Shown: positions 17,459 to 27,636, numbered from the stretch's first letter. The stretch is 64,000 nucleotides of DNA from Aggregatibacter actinomycetemcomitans (GCA_017160915.1 JACAWG010000010.1:16165-80164); one strand, 5' to 3'. Translations and numbers: made by a program. Notes: generated by a model not told the origin, from the sequence alone.

Positions 17459-19252
17459 TTATTTAGCCTTAAAAATAATATTCCAATAATTTTCATCAAA
17501 CTTGTTAACTTTCATATACCCTACAATTTCCGGATACTCTTTTTTCACATTTTTAATAGTTTTTATTAGATCTTTTAATAATCTTAATGTCTTACTAAGA
17601 GAATACTCACAATAATAACCAATATGCCCATCAGCATTGTATAAAAAATATTTTTTATACCCGTAAAGAATAGTAAAGTTACCATTATGCATTGATAACA
17701 TAGGAAGTTTATTGTTTTTAAGTACTTCTCTTTTCCAAGGTAAAATTAACCTTAACAAACGAAACATTAATTTAATATATTTTTTCTTCCCCCTAGACAT
17801 TTGTGGGCGTTCTTTTTCAAAGTATGGGTCAATGTCACTCGTAATATATTGCATTTCAGGGGTATATTCTCTACCTAATTTAACAGGGTAATCCCCATTC
17901 CCTGATAATACAAATTCAGGAGAAAGTATTTCTTTATATTTTAATGAATCTTGTAACGCTTTAATCCTAATTTCCGCTCTAGAATAATCCCACATCAAAA
18001 TATCTCTAACTACAAGTTGGAATGTACGTTTAAACGAAATTTCCATTTGTTTTTTAGATACACCTAAAAATGCAAAAGCATAAATTTCATTTCTCATACT
18101 CAAATAGTCTGTCATAAATAAATGTCTTTTTATTGAAAAGTCTTCATGCCATACAAAGAGCGTAGGGAAAACTGATAATTTAACTCCATTTTTTTGAAGA
18201 TATAATGATGAGCAAATATCATCCCATTTAAAGAAGAAATTAGGCAAGATGGGAGTCTCTTTAACTTCTGCCATATAGAACCACCATCCACTAAAATCAG
18301 GATTACCTTCAGAATATAAAGCGTCATATTGTGGATTATTAAGGTTTTTAAGATAATCACCATCATTAATAGCTGTGAAAAATCGGTTAATTTCCCAAGG
18401 TAATCGACCTCCCTGTTCATGAATTTTATCTTTCTTTGTATAATGGAACATCATACCACCGTATGCTTTCTTATCTTGAGAAATTTGTGCAATAGCTAAT
18501 GCTCGGAACACAATTTCAGGAGATAACAAAATATCATCATCCATAAATAGGATATAATCAGTATCATTTTTATGAGCTTCCATTAGCCCACGCATGAACC
18601 CACCAGTACCACCTAGATTGGCTTGAGAAATTAATAATAATTTTTCCGAAAATTCAAAATTATCTTCTAATAAAGTATTACCATTATCTACAACAATAGT
18701 TCTAAATTTAAATTTATCTAATGGCGGATAAGATAAGACGGAATTAATATTATTAATTATATACTTCTCTTTTTTGAATGTTGTAATGCTTAAATCAACA
18801 GTTTTTTCTTTTACAATACTTTTATCAACACACCATTCTGCACTTAGAATCTCAAATTTATCTCTGGTTGATAACTCAACAGAATAACGCTTTGTTCCAT
18901 TTTCTAAAGGGAATGGTCCTAAAATTATTTCACCATTTATTTCTTGTTCATTACTTTGATAAGCAATTTCATTATCCCATAATGTTTTTTTCATTACTTT
19001 TAAATCGCTAATCTTACCATTAAGATTTAGTTTTAAATAAACGTCCTTAGCTTTAGTATTTAATAAGAAATGCTCTGCAGGAAAACTATTAAATACGCTT
19101 AAAAACTCAATTTTTGCCTCTACATTAAGAAAAGTTTCTAATGAAATACCTTTTCCTTTTGGATGACAAATATAGTCTTCACCTGATGTCTGATAAAACA
19201 TGTGTTCTGGCAAAGAAGAAAAATCAAAAACGAAGTTCTGGATAGTGAACAT
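17459..19252 (-). CDS. Large GlfT2-like galactofuranosyltransferase
   Basis: A 597-residue protein with the domain layout of mycobacterial GlfT2: an N-terminal beta domain of about 170 residues, a GT-A catalytic domain beginning VDLSITTFKKEKYI with the metal motif in LFMDDDILLS and a WHEDF-type acidic/histidine active-site segment, and a helical C-terminal region. Enzymes of this kind build galactofuranan processively. It lies 15 bases upstream of glf and downstream of wzt. No signal peptide or membrane segment, so cytoplasmic. Bacterial O-antigen loci making galactans contain comparable large transferases. Very AT-rich. Confidence 0.8.
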   Translation of the reverse strand: MFTIQNFVFDFSSLPEHMFYQTSGEDYICHPKGKGISLETFLNVEAKIEFLSVFNSFPAEHFLLNTKAKDVYLKLNLNGKISDLKVMKKTLWDNEIAYQSNEQEINGEIILGPFPLENGTKRYSVELSTRDKFEILSAEWCVDKSIVKEKTVDLSITTFKKEKYIINNINSVLSYPPLDKFKFRTIVVDNGNTLLEDNFEFSEKLLLISQANLGGTGGFMRGLMEAHKNDTDYILFMDDDILLSPEIVFRALAIAQISQDKKAYGGMMFHYTKKDKIHEQGGRLPWEINRFFTAINDGDYLKNLNNPQYDALYSEGNPDFSGWWFYMAEVKETPILPNFFFKWDDICSSLYLQKNGVKLSVFPTLFVWHEDFSIKRHLFMTDYLSMRNEIYAFAFLGVSKKQMEISFKRTFQLVVRDILMWDYSRAEIRIKALQDSLKYKEILSPEFVLSGNGDYPVKLGREYTPEMQYITSDIDPYFEKERPQMSRGKKKYIKLMFRLLRLILPWKREVLKNNKLPMLSMHNGNFTILYGYKKYFLYNADGHIGYYCEYSLSKTLRLLKDLIKTIKNVKKEYPEIVGYMKVNKFDENYWNIIFKAK

Positions 19253-19489
19253 TTTAATTACCTTTTAAAGTATAGTTTTATTAAGTATTTTACTTTCACA
19301 ACTCTAAGATTAATAATAGAATCATAAAAGTAATTTAAATATATTTTCATCAAAAATAATCTTTATAATTTTATTGTACCTCAATATAGAAATCAGAAAT
19401 ATAGGACAACACTAATTACAAAATTAAGCGCCTTAATTTTCTCTATTGTAGAGAATCTCAAATAATTCTTCTTTTCTCATGATTTCTAG

Positions 19490-20227
19490 TTAATTATGTT
19501 CGTATAAAGGAGTAATATTCTCAGTTTTCCCTACTGCTTTTACTACGCCTTTATCAATCCAAAGTACATTTTGGCAAAGTTCTTTTACCTGTTCGATAGA
19601 ATGAGACACAAAAAGCAACGTTGTTCCACCAGAAAGCATCTCTTCCATACGTTTTTTGCATTTTTCTTGGAACGCTGCATCTCCAACAGCAAGAACCTCA
19701 TCAACAATTAAAATATCCGGTTTAACAATAGTGGCTACCGCAAAACCCAAGCGAGCAGCCATACCTGATGAAAAATTTTTGATTGGTACGTCAACAAAAT
19801 CTTGTAATTCAGAAAACTCAATAATTTCATCAAAATGTTGTTGCATAAATGATTTTTTATGCCCAAGCAAGGCTCCATTTAAAAAAATATTTTCTCTTGC
19901 TGTTAGTTCACCATCAAAACCTGCACCTAACTCAATTAAAGGCGCAATTGTACCTTTAACTTCAACAGAACCTTTATAAGGTTTTAGAATGCCACAAATA
20001 AGTTTTAATAAAGTAGACTTACCTGAACCATTTGAACCAATTAGCCCCCAAGATTCTCCACGTTTAATTTCAAGATTAATATCTTTTAATGCTAAAAACT
20101 CCTGAAACATGAGTTCACCTTTTAGCATCCGAATAACATATTCTTTTAACCCGTTGTAACTCTCTGTCGCTTTATTAAAACGTACAGTTGCATTACTAAC
20201 CTTAATAATTACGTCACTATTCATCAT
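19490..20227 (-). CDS. wzt: Polysaccharide ABC exporter ATPase
   Basis: A 245-residue ATPase of the O-antigen/teichoic-type exporters. Walker A is GSNGSGKST, the signature is FSSGMAARL and Walker B ends ILIVDE, with the switch histidine in VSHS. It ends just after the ATPase domain and has no C-terminal carbohydrate-binding domain. Thus the exported chain is not recognised by a capped end as in the long Wzt proteins; short forms occur in galactan O-antigen systems. Overlaps the permease stop by four bases. A gap of 237 AT-rich bases follows before the transferase gene. Confidence 0.9.
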   Translation of the reverse strand: MMNSDVIIKVSNATVRFNKATESYNGLKEYVIRMLKGELMFQEFLALKDINLEIKRGESWGLIGSNGSGKSTLLKLICGILKPYKGSVEVKGTIAPLIELGAGFDGELTARENIFLNGALLGHKKSFMQQHFDEIIEFSELQDFVDVPIKNFSSGMAARLGFAVATIVKPDILIVDEVLAVGDAAFQEKCKKRMEEMLSGGTTLLFVSHSIEQVKELCQNVLWIDKGVVKAVGKTENITPLYEHN

Positions 20228-21009
20228 ATATATAAAATAAATTCATCCTGTTTTTTATTGAAATACCACGCCCCAAAGATTAAAAAAACAAACGCTACTA
20301 AAAAACCGATTAACATTGAATATAAATCAGGGCTCTTCGCATATAATACAATATTCCTGAATTGCTCAATATACCAATACATTGGATTCAAACCTTTATA
20401 GATATCTTGATATTCTAAAGGAATAATGGATACCGGATAAAATAAAGGCGTTAAATACATCCACATTGATGTAAATACGCCCCATAAATACTGAATATCA
20501 CGAAAAAAAACTGTTGCTGCTGCTAAATACAATCCCACGCCTAAACTAAAAATAAAAACTTGTAACACAATTAATGGAAAATATAAAAGTTCCCAAGAAA
20601 ATACAGCTTCTGTAAAAATCATAACTAAAATGAGAGCTCCCAGTGAAAACACTAAATTTACCAAGGAACTCCCCACTTTTGATACTGTAAAAATATATTT
20701 AGGAACATAGGTTTTTTTGATAAGAGACGTATTACCAATAATGGATCCAACTGACATACTGGTTGCCTCTATCATAAAGTTAAACATGACTTGTCCGGTA
20801 ATAAGATAAAGAGGGAAATTAGGAATATCAAACCTGAATAGATTAGAAAAAATAACAACTAAAACCATCATCAACATCAGAGGGTTTAAGATACTCCAAA
20901 GATATCCTAAATAACTTCGTCTGTATTTTAACTTGACATCTCTTACAATCAATTGTTTCAGAAGCTCATCAAATGCATAAAAACGACGAAATTTACCTAT
21001 TAACCCCAT
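20224..21009 (-). CDS. wzm: Polysaccharide ABC exporter permease
   Basis: A 261-residue ABC-2 type permease with six hydrophobic segments. The N-terminal RDVKLKYRRSYLGYLWSILNPLM is the interfacial helix pattern conserved in Wzm/TagG-type exporters. It forms the channel that carries undecaprenyl-linked polysaccharide across the inner membrane, with Wzt as its motor. The first gene of the AT-rich block in the direction of transcription; about 100 bases separate it from mltB. Confidence 0.9.
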   Translation of the reverse strand: MGLIGKFRRFYAFDELLKQLIVRDVKLKYRRSYLGYLWSILNPLMLMMVLVVIFSNLFRFDIPNFPLYLITGQVMFNFMIEATSMSVGSIIGNTSLIKKTYVPKYIFTVSKVGSSLVNLVFSLGALILVMIFTEAVFSWELLYFPLIVLQVFIFSLGVGLYLAAATVFFRDIQYLWGVFTSMWMYLTPLFYPVSIIPLEYQDIYKGLNPMYWYIEQFRNIVLYAKSPDLYSMLIGFLVAFVFLIFGAWYFNKKQDEFILYI

Positions 21010-21115
21010 ACCAATCTACCCCTCTTTGCTTAATAAGCTTAAAAATCTTGTGGATTTTACATTAAAATCCGTCTTAAAACTATATATACAGATCCATAAT
21101 TATAGATTGATCGCC

Positions 21116-22249
21116 TCACCCCCCAACCCTTTGCTCAATCCTATCAGCAAACATTCCAATACTCACGGCAAAATAATTGGATTTATTCCAGTGCAGTAAG
21201 GTGCGGAAGTTGTTGGTAACAAGGAAGGCGCGACCGAGTTCTTTATCTGGTCTTACCAGCCATAAATCCGGTGTACCGGAAAGTGCGGTCAGTTTTTGTT
21301 GCGTTTGTGGGGTTTGGTATTTTAGGGTGACGCCCATATTTTGCCAGTCGCGTAAAGTGCGTTTTTTATTGTCTTCCGTGCCGGCAAGCGCCATGTCTAA
21401 CGGTTGGGTTAGCGCAACTTCTACGCCCCATGGCAGGTTTTCGTTCCAGCCGACGGTGTGTAAATAATTGGCGATGGAGGCGAAAACATCGTAATGATCA
21501 GTCCAGATATTTTTCTCGCCGTCGTTGTTGCCGTCTGCGGCATAGCTGAGATAAGAGCTTGGCATGAATTGGGTTTGTCCCATGGCGCCCGCCCATGATC
21601 CCAGCATTTTATGGCGTTGAATATGATCACGCTGTAGCATTTTCATGGCGGCGATAAATTCTTTGCTGAATAAGGCTTCGCGACGTCCGTCAAAAGCAAG
21701 GGTGGCTAAGGTGGATAACACATCGTAATTGCCCTGATAATAGCCGAAGCTACTCTCCATGCCCCACAAGGCTAACAGATAATTTTTCGGTACGCCGAAT
21801 TTCTTTGACGCATTTTCAAGCTGCGGCAATTGTTCCCAATAACGCGCTTCCGCCGTATCCACTTTATTTTCGGTTAATACGCGATTTAAATAATTGGTCG
21901 TGCCGTTCGGATTGATGATCGGCGGGGCATTTGGATCGCGCTTGCGAATTCTGCCCGCTTGCTGATCGTCCAAATCCACGGATTTTTGAATGTAATTAAT
22001 ATTATTTTGTGCATTCAATACGTCGGCAGAAACGCCTTCTGTCGCCGCTTTGCCTTTCAAAAAATTCACATAATCGTTGAAGTTATCCAAGGTGCGGGGC
22101 TTGCTATACACCGCAGTTGGATTCACAGCCATGACGGAATTCGTTGGCTCGGAGGGTTGTGCCGGTGTATTGGAATTGGAGGAACAGCCCGCCAGGAAAA
22201 GTGCGGTCGAAATTCCGGATATTTTTAAAATGTAGTTTAATTTCATCAT
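21116..22249 (-). CDS. mltB: Membrane-bound lytic murein transglycosylase B
   Basis: An outer-membrane lipoprotein (lipobox LAGC, cysteine at residue 22) of 377 residues that cleaves peptidoglycan to anhydromuramyl products. The catalytic glutamate is in LWGMESSFG and the substrate groove in GAMGQTQFMPSSY. Its ATG is two bases after the stop of the upstream glycosyltransferase, so it is expressed with the glycan genes. Carries uptake signals near 21280 and 22200, unlike the block downstream. Long-known cell-wall enzyme; position inside a glycan operon is unusual. Confidence 0.92.
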   Translation of the reverse strand: MMKLNYILKISGISTALFLAGCSSNSNTPAQPSEPTNSVMAVNPTAVYSKPRTLDNFNDYVNFLKGKAATEGVSADVLNAQNNINYIQKSVDLDDQQAGRIRKRDPNAPPIINPNGTTNYLNRVLTENKVDTAEARYWEQLPQLENASKKFGVPKNYLLALWGMESSFGYYQGNYDVLSTLATLAFDGRREALFSKEFIAAMKMLQRDHIQRHKMLGSWAGAMGQTQFMPSSYLSYAADGNNDGEKNIWTDHYDVFASIANYLHTVGWNENLPWGVEVALTQPLDMALAGTEDNKKRTLRDWQNMGVTLKYQTPQTQQKLTALSGTPDLWLVRPDKELGRAFLVTNNFRTLLHWNKSNYFAVSIGMFADRIEQRVGG

Positions 22250-22250
22250 G

Positions 22251-23054
22251 TTATTTTCTTAAAAAGGTTTGATAAATGTTTTTCAGTAATGACGTCGGTA
22301 ATAATCTGGCGCCGGAACGCAGGGCAAAGGTGAATAGCCCGGATAAGAATCCCTGAATACCCAAGCGATGTTTTAGCTTAAATAAACGCCATTCCGCTTT
22401 GGCTTGGTTTAAACCACGACGCCGCCCTACCATGCCGTTGCCGACGCGCGCATAGACCAAAATATCGGGCAAATTCGCCACACGTTGTCCTTGTGCCACA
22501 AGTTTGATCCACAAATAATAATCTTCCTGTAAATCCTCATATCCGCCACAATTTATGACCGCACTTTTTTGATACGCCACCGTCATGTGATTAAACGGGC
22601 AGCGTTTTTGGGTAAATGTAACAATATCTTGGGCAGAGGTCGGCACATTTCGATATGCCACTATGTCATGGATATTTTCACCGAACTCGGCAATTTGCCC
22701 GCCGAACACAATAGTGTCAGGATGTTGTTCAATAAACGCCACCTGTTTGGCAAAACGTTCCGGCACGCAAATATCATCGGTATCCATGCGCAAAACCCAA
22801 TCGTGCGAACAATGTTTTAAACCTTCGTTGAGGGCGTTGCCTAAGCCTAAATTCTTCGGCAATTTCACCAAATTAAACGGCAGTTTCGATTCAAACTCGG
22901 CAACCACCGCCTCCAATTCAGGCGTCACCGCGCCGTCAAACACCAGCACGATTTCATTAGCAGGACGGGTTTGCGCCACCAGGCTTTCCAAACATTCTCT
23001 TAAATATTGTGGATTTTCCTTAATATATAAGGACATTAACACTGAAAATTTCAT
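22251..23054 (-). CDS. Family 2 glycosyltransferase (AmsE-like)
   Basis: A 267-residue GT-A enzyme starting FSVLMSLYIKENPQYL, with VFDGAVT and the metal motif in VLRMDTDDIC, then a C-terminal membrane-associating helical segment rich in basic residues. Such enzymes extend O-antigen, exopolysaccharide or lipooligosaccharide chains on the cytoplasmic face; the sugar cannot be told from sequence. Translationally linked to mltB downstream. An uptake signal sits near 22558. Confidence 0.85.
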   Translation of the reverse strand: MKFSVLMSLYIKENPQYLRECLESLVAQTRPANEIVLVFDGAVTPELEAVVAEFESKLPFNLVKLPKNLGLGNALNEGLKHCSHDWVLRMDTDDICVPERFAKQVAFIEQHPDTIVFGGQIAEFGENIHDIVAYRNVPTSAQDIVTFTQKRCPFNHMTVAYQKSAVINCGGYEDLQEDYYLWIKLVAQGQRVANLPDILVYARVGNGMVGRRRGLNQAKAEWRLFKLKHRLGIQGFLSGLFTFALRSGARLLPTSLLKNIYQTFLRK

Positions 23055-23122
23055 TACTAACTACTCTACTCTTTTCTTCTTCAATGGCACATATCCGGAG
23101 ATACATGAAATCAATGAATCTT

Positions 23123-24004
23123 TTACATAAACCGCTTCAAATTAATCGCCAATTTCGGTGAAATCAGCACCACCAAGGCAATGATTAACTGTTTCAGACT
23201 TTTGGTCTGTTTAAAAATATCAAAATAGTATGCTGCCGCTTTGCGGGATAAATTCATGATATGCGGATAAGCCAAAATATAACTGGCATTAATCTTGAAA
23301 TTGCGCGCCTGTTCCGCCGTTTTTACATAATGCTCACGAATGTAATCAATAGCTTTCTCGGTATTGGTGGTATCCGTGGAAACGCTTGCCCGTTTAGTGT
23401 GAAAGGTGCAATAGGTCAGCGGTTCATTCACTTTGCAAGGCGTGAATTCGGGTTCCTGCAACAATTTCAGCAGGAAATCATAATCTTCCAAAGAACGAAG
23501 TGCGGTGGATAATCCGCCTATTTTTAAGAACAGATCTTTCTTCACGCCGATCATCGGCATACCGCCGATTTTATTTGCCAACAAAATGCTTTCAATGCTG
23601 ATGTGTTGCGGGTCAATGGGATGCGTGACATAGGTAAAGCCTTCATTCACCATTTCACATTTCGCCGGGTGATAAATAAAGTTAATATCGGCATGATCGG
23701 CAATAATATTCGCCAATTTTTCACATTTATCATTAGCGAAACGATCGTCATCGTCTAAAAACAATAACCAGTCATGCTGTGCATGACGCGCGCCGACATT
23801 ACGACTTTCCGCCGCGCCCTGATTGGTTTCGTTGCGAATCACCCGCACGGGGAAAGGATAAGTTTGCGCCACCGTAACAGGTTCTTTCGAGCAATCGTCC
23901 ACAATCACCACTTCAAAATTATGCACGGTTTGTCGGCTTAAACTTTCCAACAGCGCCGGAATTTCCTCTTTTCGATTATAAGAAGGAACGATGATACTGA
24001 ACAT
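23123..24004 (-). CDS. Family 2 glycosyltransferase
   Basis: A 293-residue GT-A enzyme starting MFSIIVPSYNRKEEI, with VIVDDCS and the metal motif LFLDDDDRF. The start at 24004 is chosen over a longer frame to 24166 because it has a GGAGG ribosome site in the end of the upstream gene and overlaps that gene's stop (TAATG), and the extension has no transferase features. A basic, partly hydrophobic C-terminus suggests peripheral membrane binding. Part of the minus-strand glycan operon. Confidence 0.88.
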   Translation of the reverse strand: MFSIIVPSYNRKEEIPALLESLSRQTVHNFEVVIVDDCSKEPVTVAQTYPFPVRVIRNETNQGAAESRNVGARHAQHDWLLFLDDDDRFANDKCEKLANIIADHADINFIYHPAKCEMVNEGFTYVTHPIDPQHISIESILLANKIGGMPMIGVKKDLFLKIGGLSTALRSLEDYDFLLKLLQEPEFTPCKVNEPLTYCTFHTKRASVSTDTTNTEKAIDYIREHYVKTAEQARNFKINASYILAYPHIMNLSRKAAAYYFDIFKQTKSLKQLIIALVVLISPKLAINLKRFM

Positions 24005-25197
24005 TATTTCGCCTCCTTTTGTTTGAATAACACAAGTTGTTTGCCGTGCGAACCGAATAAAGAGAAGAACATCAACATCACGAACATAATGCCCGGGAAG
24101 GCGAAAGTGTCGGCTTTCACGTTGCAGGCGGCGAGAATCACCAACGCGGAAAGAATAAACTTCCAACTGCCGTCAAACCAGTTTATCGCCACTTTGCGCA
24201 CAAAATAGAAGGTCACTAAAAAACACACCAACGCATAAGTCACGCCGCCGTATAAAATCTGGCGCAAGAAACCGGAATCCGTATGCCCGTAGTAACGCCC
24301 CACTTCCGTTTGCCCCGTCATATAAAGTCCGTCGCCGGAAATAAATTGTTTTACTGTGGGAATAAATAAATGTTTTTCCACTAGCGTATCCGTGGAAGAA
24401 CTGACAAGCCCCGCGCCATGCAATAAATTAATGACCGGTTCAAGGGCGTGCGCCACATATTTGTTATCCGGCAGGAAATACGCCAGCAATAGCAACAACA
24501 CGGCAAAAGAAATTAACGCCGGAATGTACCGCACTTTGAAATACAACAAAATACTCACCGCCGAAAGCAGCAAAAAGGTTCTGCCGGAAAGCAGCCCGAT
24601 ACACAGCATAAAGAAGATAATCAAACTTGGAATGCGGTTATGTTTCGCGTTGTAGGCAAGCAGAAAATGAAACAGCATTAAATAGAACAAACTCAGCTGG
24701 AAAAATGCCGCCGATGTCACGTTATACAAGCGATATTCCTGTTCGGAACCATAAAACCGCGCCGGTAATAGCGCGTTCGTGGCGAGCAGGAAATCAACCA
24801 TAAAAGACACGCCGAAGAGTGCCAATAAGCCCAGGACAAACTGTATCACTACGCCGATTTGCAGATCCCGCACCATGTTTTGCTGCCCCTGCGCCTCCGC
24901 ATAAAAAACGTTATAAATGCCGATGCCCAAAACAAATAACACCAAGCCTTTCACATACATCATGATGACGGAAAGATCGTGCGTGCCGTTAATCAACAAG
25001 GGAATCGCGCTAAACAGAATCAAACCGCACAACACGGCAAGGCTGTCTAAGGGCAGGATAACGCCGTTGGTTTGCTGTTTTTTTACCAATCGATACGCCA
25101 ACACCGCCAAGACAACCAGCCCGGCGATGAACGACATGCGCAGAAAATGGAAGAACCAAGGATCATAAATGTAAAACAGATTAAAAAGTGCGGTCAT
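24004..25197 (-). CDS. Wzy-like oligosaccharide repeat-unit polymerase / O-antigen ligase-like membrane protein
   Basis: A 397-residue protein with about ten to eleven hydrophobic segments and one larger loop (near residues 235-300) ending in the HTDSGFLRQILYGG motif, which resembles the conserved region of Wzy polymerases and WaaL ligases. It would act on the periplasmic side, joining undecaprenyl-linked repeats. Wzy proteins are poorly conserved, so the call rests on topology, this loop and its neighbours (Wzx-like flippase, glycosyltransferases). Its start codon is embedded in an uptake signal (first residues MTALF). Confidence 0.7.
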   Translation of the reverse strand: MTALFNLFYIYDPWFFHFLRMSFIAGLVVLAVLAYRLVKKQQTNGVILPLDSLAVLCGLILFSAIPLLINGTHDLSVIMMYVKGLVLFVLGIGIYNVFYAEAQGQQNMVRDLQIGVVIQFVLGLLALFGVSFMVDFLLATNALLPARFYGSEQEYRLYNVTSAAFFQLSLFYLMLFHFLLAYNAKHNRIPSLIIFFMLCIGLLSGRTFLLLSAVSILLYFKVRYIPALISFAVLLLLLAYFLPDNKYVAHALEPVINLLHGAGLVSSSTDTLVEKHLFIPTVKQFISGDGLYMTGQTEVGRYYGHTDSGFLRQILYGGVTYALVCFLVTFYFVRKVAINWFDGSWKFILSALVILAACNVKADTFAFPGIMFVMLMFFSLFGSHGKQLVLFKQKEAK

Positions 25198-25205
25198 TTT
25201 TTTCG

Positions 25206-25982
25206 TTATTTTCCTAAATTCTTCTTCACGGCTAACAGTTTTTTCAACGGATATTTCAACAATTTCTTCACCAAATTATTGGATTTCGACCCGCGCACGG
25301 CTTCCAAATTACTCACCAGTTGCGGATTTTCAATCACCATCAACGGGCGCACCACCTGATTGTTCAGCTTAAATTGGGTTTCAAATAACAGAAAATCATC
25401 GGCGAGCCAAAACGGGGTTTCCTGTTCCAAAATGGCAAGAAACGTCCGTGCGGCGGATTTTTTAATTAAATACGCCACGGTGCCGGCAAAATAGCTTTTA
25501 TACGGATAGGCATAAGTGACGGCGTCCACGTTGGCGCGTAAAAAGGCAAACGTAGTCGGATAATTGATTTCCAGTTCCACATCATCAAACCCGGCAATTT
25601 TGGATTGCCCGACAAGCAGAATGTCCGCCGTGCAATGTTGCGCCAAAAGTGCGGTCAGATTTTCAGGTAAATTTTGATTGAACAGCGCATCGTCTTCACA
25701 TACCAAAGCATAATCGCTTTCGGCGACGTTTTCGTCGGCAACGATTTGGCGGTAAACTTCAAGGTGGCTTAGGGTGCAACCGATTTCGCCTTTGGTTACT
25801 TTTCGTCCGTAATGCTGCTCAAATTTGACCGGATTAAACACCGCTGACAGCGCGTCCCATTCCTTTTGCATGGTATTAATCGCCGGAAAAACCGAAAAAT
25901 CCGCAGTACCGGGCTGTGCAAAAAACAGCTCACGACGCTGAACATCTTTATCTAGTGAAATCAAATACTTATTCATAATCAT
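25206..25982 (-). CDS. Family 25 glycosyltransferase (LOS biosynthesis type)
   Basis: A 258-residue protein of the GT25 group, which includes the lipooligosaccharide galactosyl and glucosyl transferases of Haemophilus and Neisseria. Landmarks: [17 protein letters not shown] at the N-terminus, [15 protein letters not shown], and the [10 protein letters not shown] motif. First gene of the minus-strand glycan operon, eight bases before the Wzy-like gene, and divergent from the flippase gene. The exact linkage is not predictable. Confidence 0.82.
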   Translation of the reverse strand: MIMNKYLISLDKDVQRRELFFAQPGTADFSVFPAINTMQKEWDALSAVFNPVKFEQHYGRKVTKGEIGCTLSHLEVYRQIVADENVAESDYALVCEDDALFNQNLPENLTALLAQHCTADILLVGQSKIAGFDDVELEINYPTTFAFLRANVDAVTYAYPYKSYFAGTVAYLIKKSAARTFLAILEQETPFWLADDFLLFETQFKLNNQVVRPLMVIENPQLVSNLEAVRGSKSNNLVKKLLKYPLKKLLAVKKNLGK

Positions 25983-26112
25983 CTCAATTAAAATCTGTTG
26001 TATATTTGATTATGCGAAGCCCAAATAGTTGCATAAAAGATTGCTGATTATACTAAAGAAAACTATAATCCCCCACCTATTTCACGGAAAAAAGCCAAGA
26101 TTGACTCTCATC

Positions 26113-27636
26113 ATGTCCAACAAAACCATCGCTAAAAACACCCTGTTTCTCTACATCCGAATGCTCTTCAATATGGGCGCCATGCTGTATATTTCGCGCG
26201 TGGTGTTACGGGTGCTCGGCGTAGAAGATTTCGGGATTTACAACATTGTGATGGGCGTGGTGATTTTGTTTTCGTTTTTCAACGGCACCATGACGGCAAC
26301 CACCCAGCGTTTTATTAACGTGGAAAAAGCCTCAAACGACGTCGGCAGAGTAAATCAGGTATTTAACATCAGCATTCTGAACCACCTGTTTATTATGTTG
26401 GTCGTGGTGATTCTGGCGGAAACGGTGGGGTTATGGTTTTTAAATCATAAATTGAACATTCCCGCCCCGCGCATGAATGCCGCCAACATTGTGTACCAGG
26501 TGGCATTGCTCATTGCGCTGGTGGAAATCATTAAAGTGCCGTTTAACGCCATGATCGTGGCGCACGAGCGAATGTCCTTTTATGCCTGGCTCGGGTTGGC
26601 GGAAACCGGCTTAAAACTGGGCGCGATTTTTATTCTCACGCAAATAGAAAACTACGATAAATTGATTTCTTACAGTTTATTGCTGCTGTGCGTAAGTTTA
26701 TTGGTTTTCTCGCTGTATTTTCGTTTCACCCGCAACGCTTTTCATGCGGAAACCCGCTTTCGCTTTCAAAAAGATCTCGGCAAAACCAAAGAAATGATGA
26801 GTTTTTCCGGCTGGATGCTGGTGGGACAAGTAGCTTATGTGGGTTCCACCCAAGGCTTAAATATGGTGACCAACCTCTTCTTCGGCGTCACCGCCAATGC
26901 CGCCGTGGGCATTGCCACACAAGTGGATACGGCGGTGTACAGTTTCGTCAATAATTTCCAAGTGGCGTTCAATCCGCAACTGGTGCAGTCTTACGCCGCG
27001 AAAGACTACGATCGCAACAAAAAATTAATTTTAGGCACGTCAAAATATTCCTTCTATTTAATCGCCATTTTATCGGCGCCGGTACTGTATTTCAGTCACA
27101 CATTACTCACCCTTTGGCTGGGCGATCATGTGCCGCAATATTCCGACAAACTGGTGCAAGCCACCATTGTTTGTTCCTTAATCAGCGCCATGGCGGGCTC
27201 CTTCTGGATGACGGCGCTTGCCATCGGTTCGCACACCATCAAACGATACAACATCGTTTTGGCAACCATTGACCTATGCACCGTGCCCCTCGCCTATTAT
27301 TTATTCACGCTCGGTTACAATCCGGTGTTTGCGTTCATCGGCAAATTCTGCACCGCCTCACTCATGCAAATTTACCGTCTGTATTTTATTAACAAAAAAA
27401 TTAAATTTAATCGAAAAGAATTTGTCTCATATTTACTGAATATCGGCATTATTTTTGCCTTTTTATTGAGTTTAATTTATTTATCGGACACACAACGCAC
27501 CTACTCCCTCATGGAATTTATCGGTGAAGCCGTCCTTATTGAAGTCGTTCTGTTTGCGCTCATCCTGCTCATCGGATTAAACAAAGCGGAAAAAAACGTC
27601 TTATTTAGCTATTTATTAAAAAGAGTGAGAAAATGA
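26113..27636 (+). CDS. Wzx-like polysaccharide flippase
   Basis: A 507-residue membrane protein of the MOP/MATE superfamily with about 12-14 hydrophobic segments. The start MSNKTIAKNTLFLYIRM is preferred as it matches the usual N-terminus of Wzx proteins; a longer frame from 26029 adds a basic stretch without family support, though it cannot be excluded because no strong ribosome site is seen. It would flip undecaprenyl-linked oligosaccharide to the periplasm for the Wzy-like protein. Overlaps the next gene by four bases (ATGA). Confidence 0.82.
   Translation: MSNKTIAKNTLFLYIRMLFNMGAMLYISRVVLRVLGVEDFGIYNIVMGVVILFSFFNGTMTATTQRFINVEKASNDVGRVNQVFNISILNHLFIMLVVVILAETVGLWFLNHKLNIPAPRMNAANIVYQVALLIALVEIIKVPFNAMIVAHERMSFYAWLGLAETGLKLGAIFILTQIENYDKLISYSLLLLCVSLLVFSLYFRFTRNAFHAETRFRFQKDLGKTKEMMSFSGWMLVGQVAYVGSTQGLNMVTNLFFGVTANAAVGIATQVDTAVYSFVNNFQVAFNPQLVQSYAAKDYDRNKKLILGTSKYSFYLIAILSAPVLYFSHTLLTLWLGDHVPQYSDKLVQATIVCSLISAMAGSFWMTALAIGSHTIKRYNIVLATIDLCTVPLAYYLFTLGYNPVFAFIGKFCTASLMQIYRLYFINKKIKFNRKEFVSYLLNIGIIFAFLLSLIYLSDTQRTYSLMEFIGEAVLIEVVLFALILLIGLNKAEKNVLFSYLLKRVRK

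Noticed and set aside
19253..19489. Possible small gene or RNA in the 237-base gap between wzt and the GlfT2-like gene
   Set aside because: No open frame with a ribosome site and no stable hairpin except a five-base stem near 19439-19455; only AT-rich spacer is seen.
24005..24166. N-terminal extension of the GT2 gene into the Wzy-like gene
   Set aside because: The extension is a frame-shifted reading of the membrane protein gene; the transferase motif and ribosome site start at 24004.
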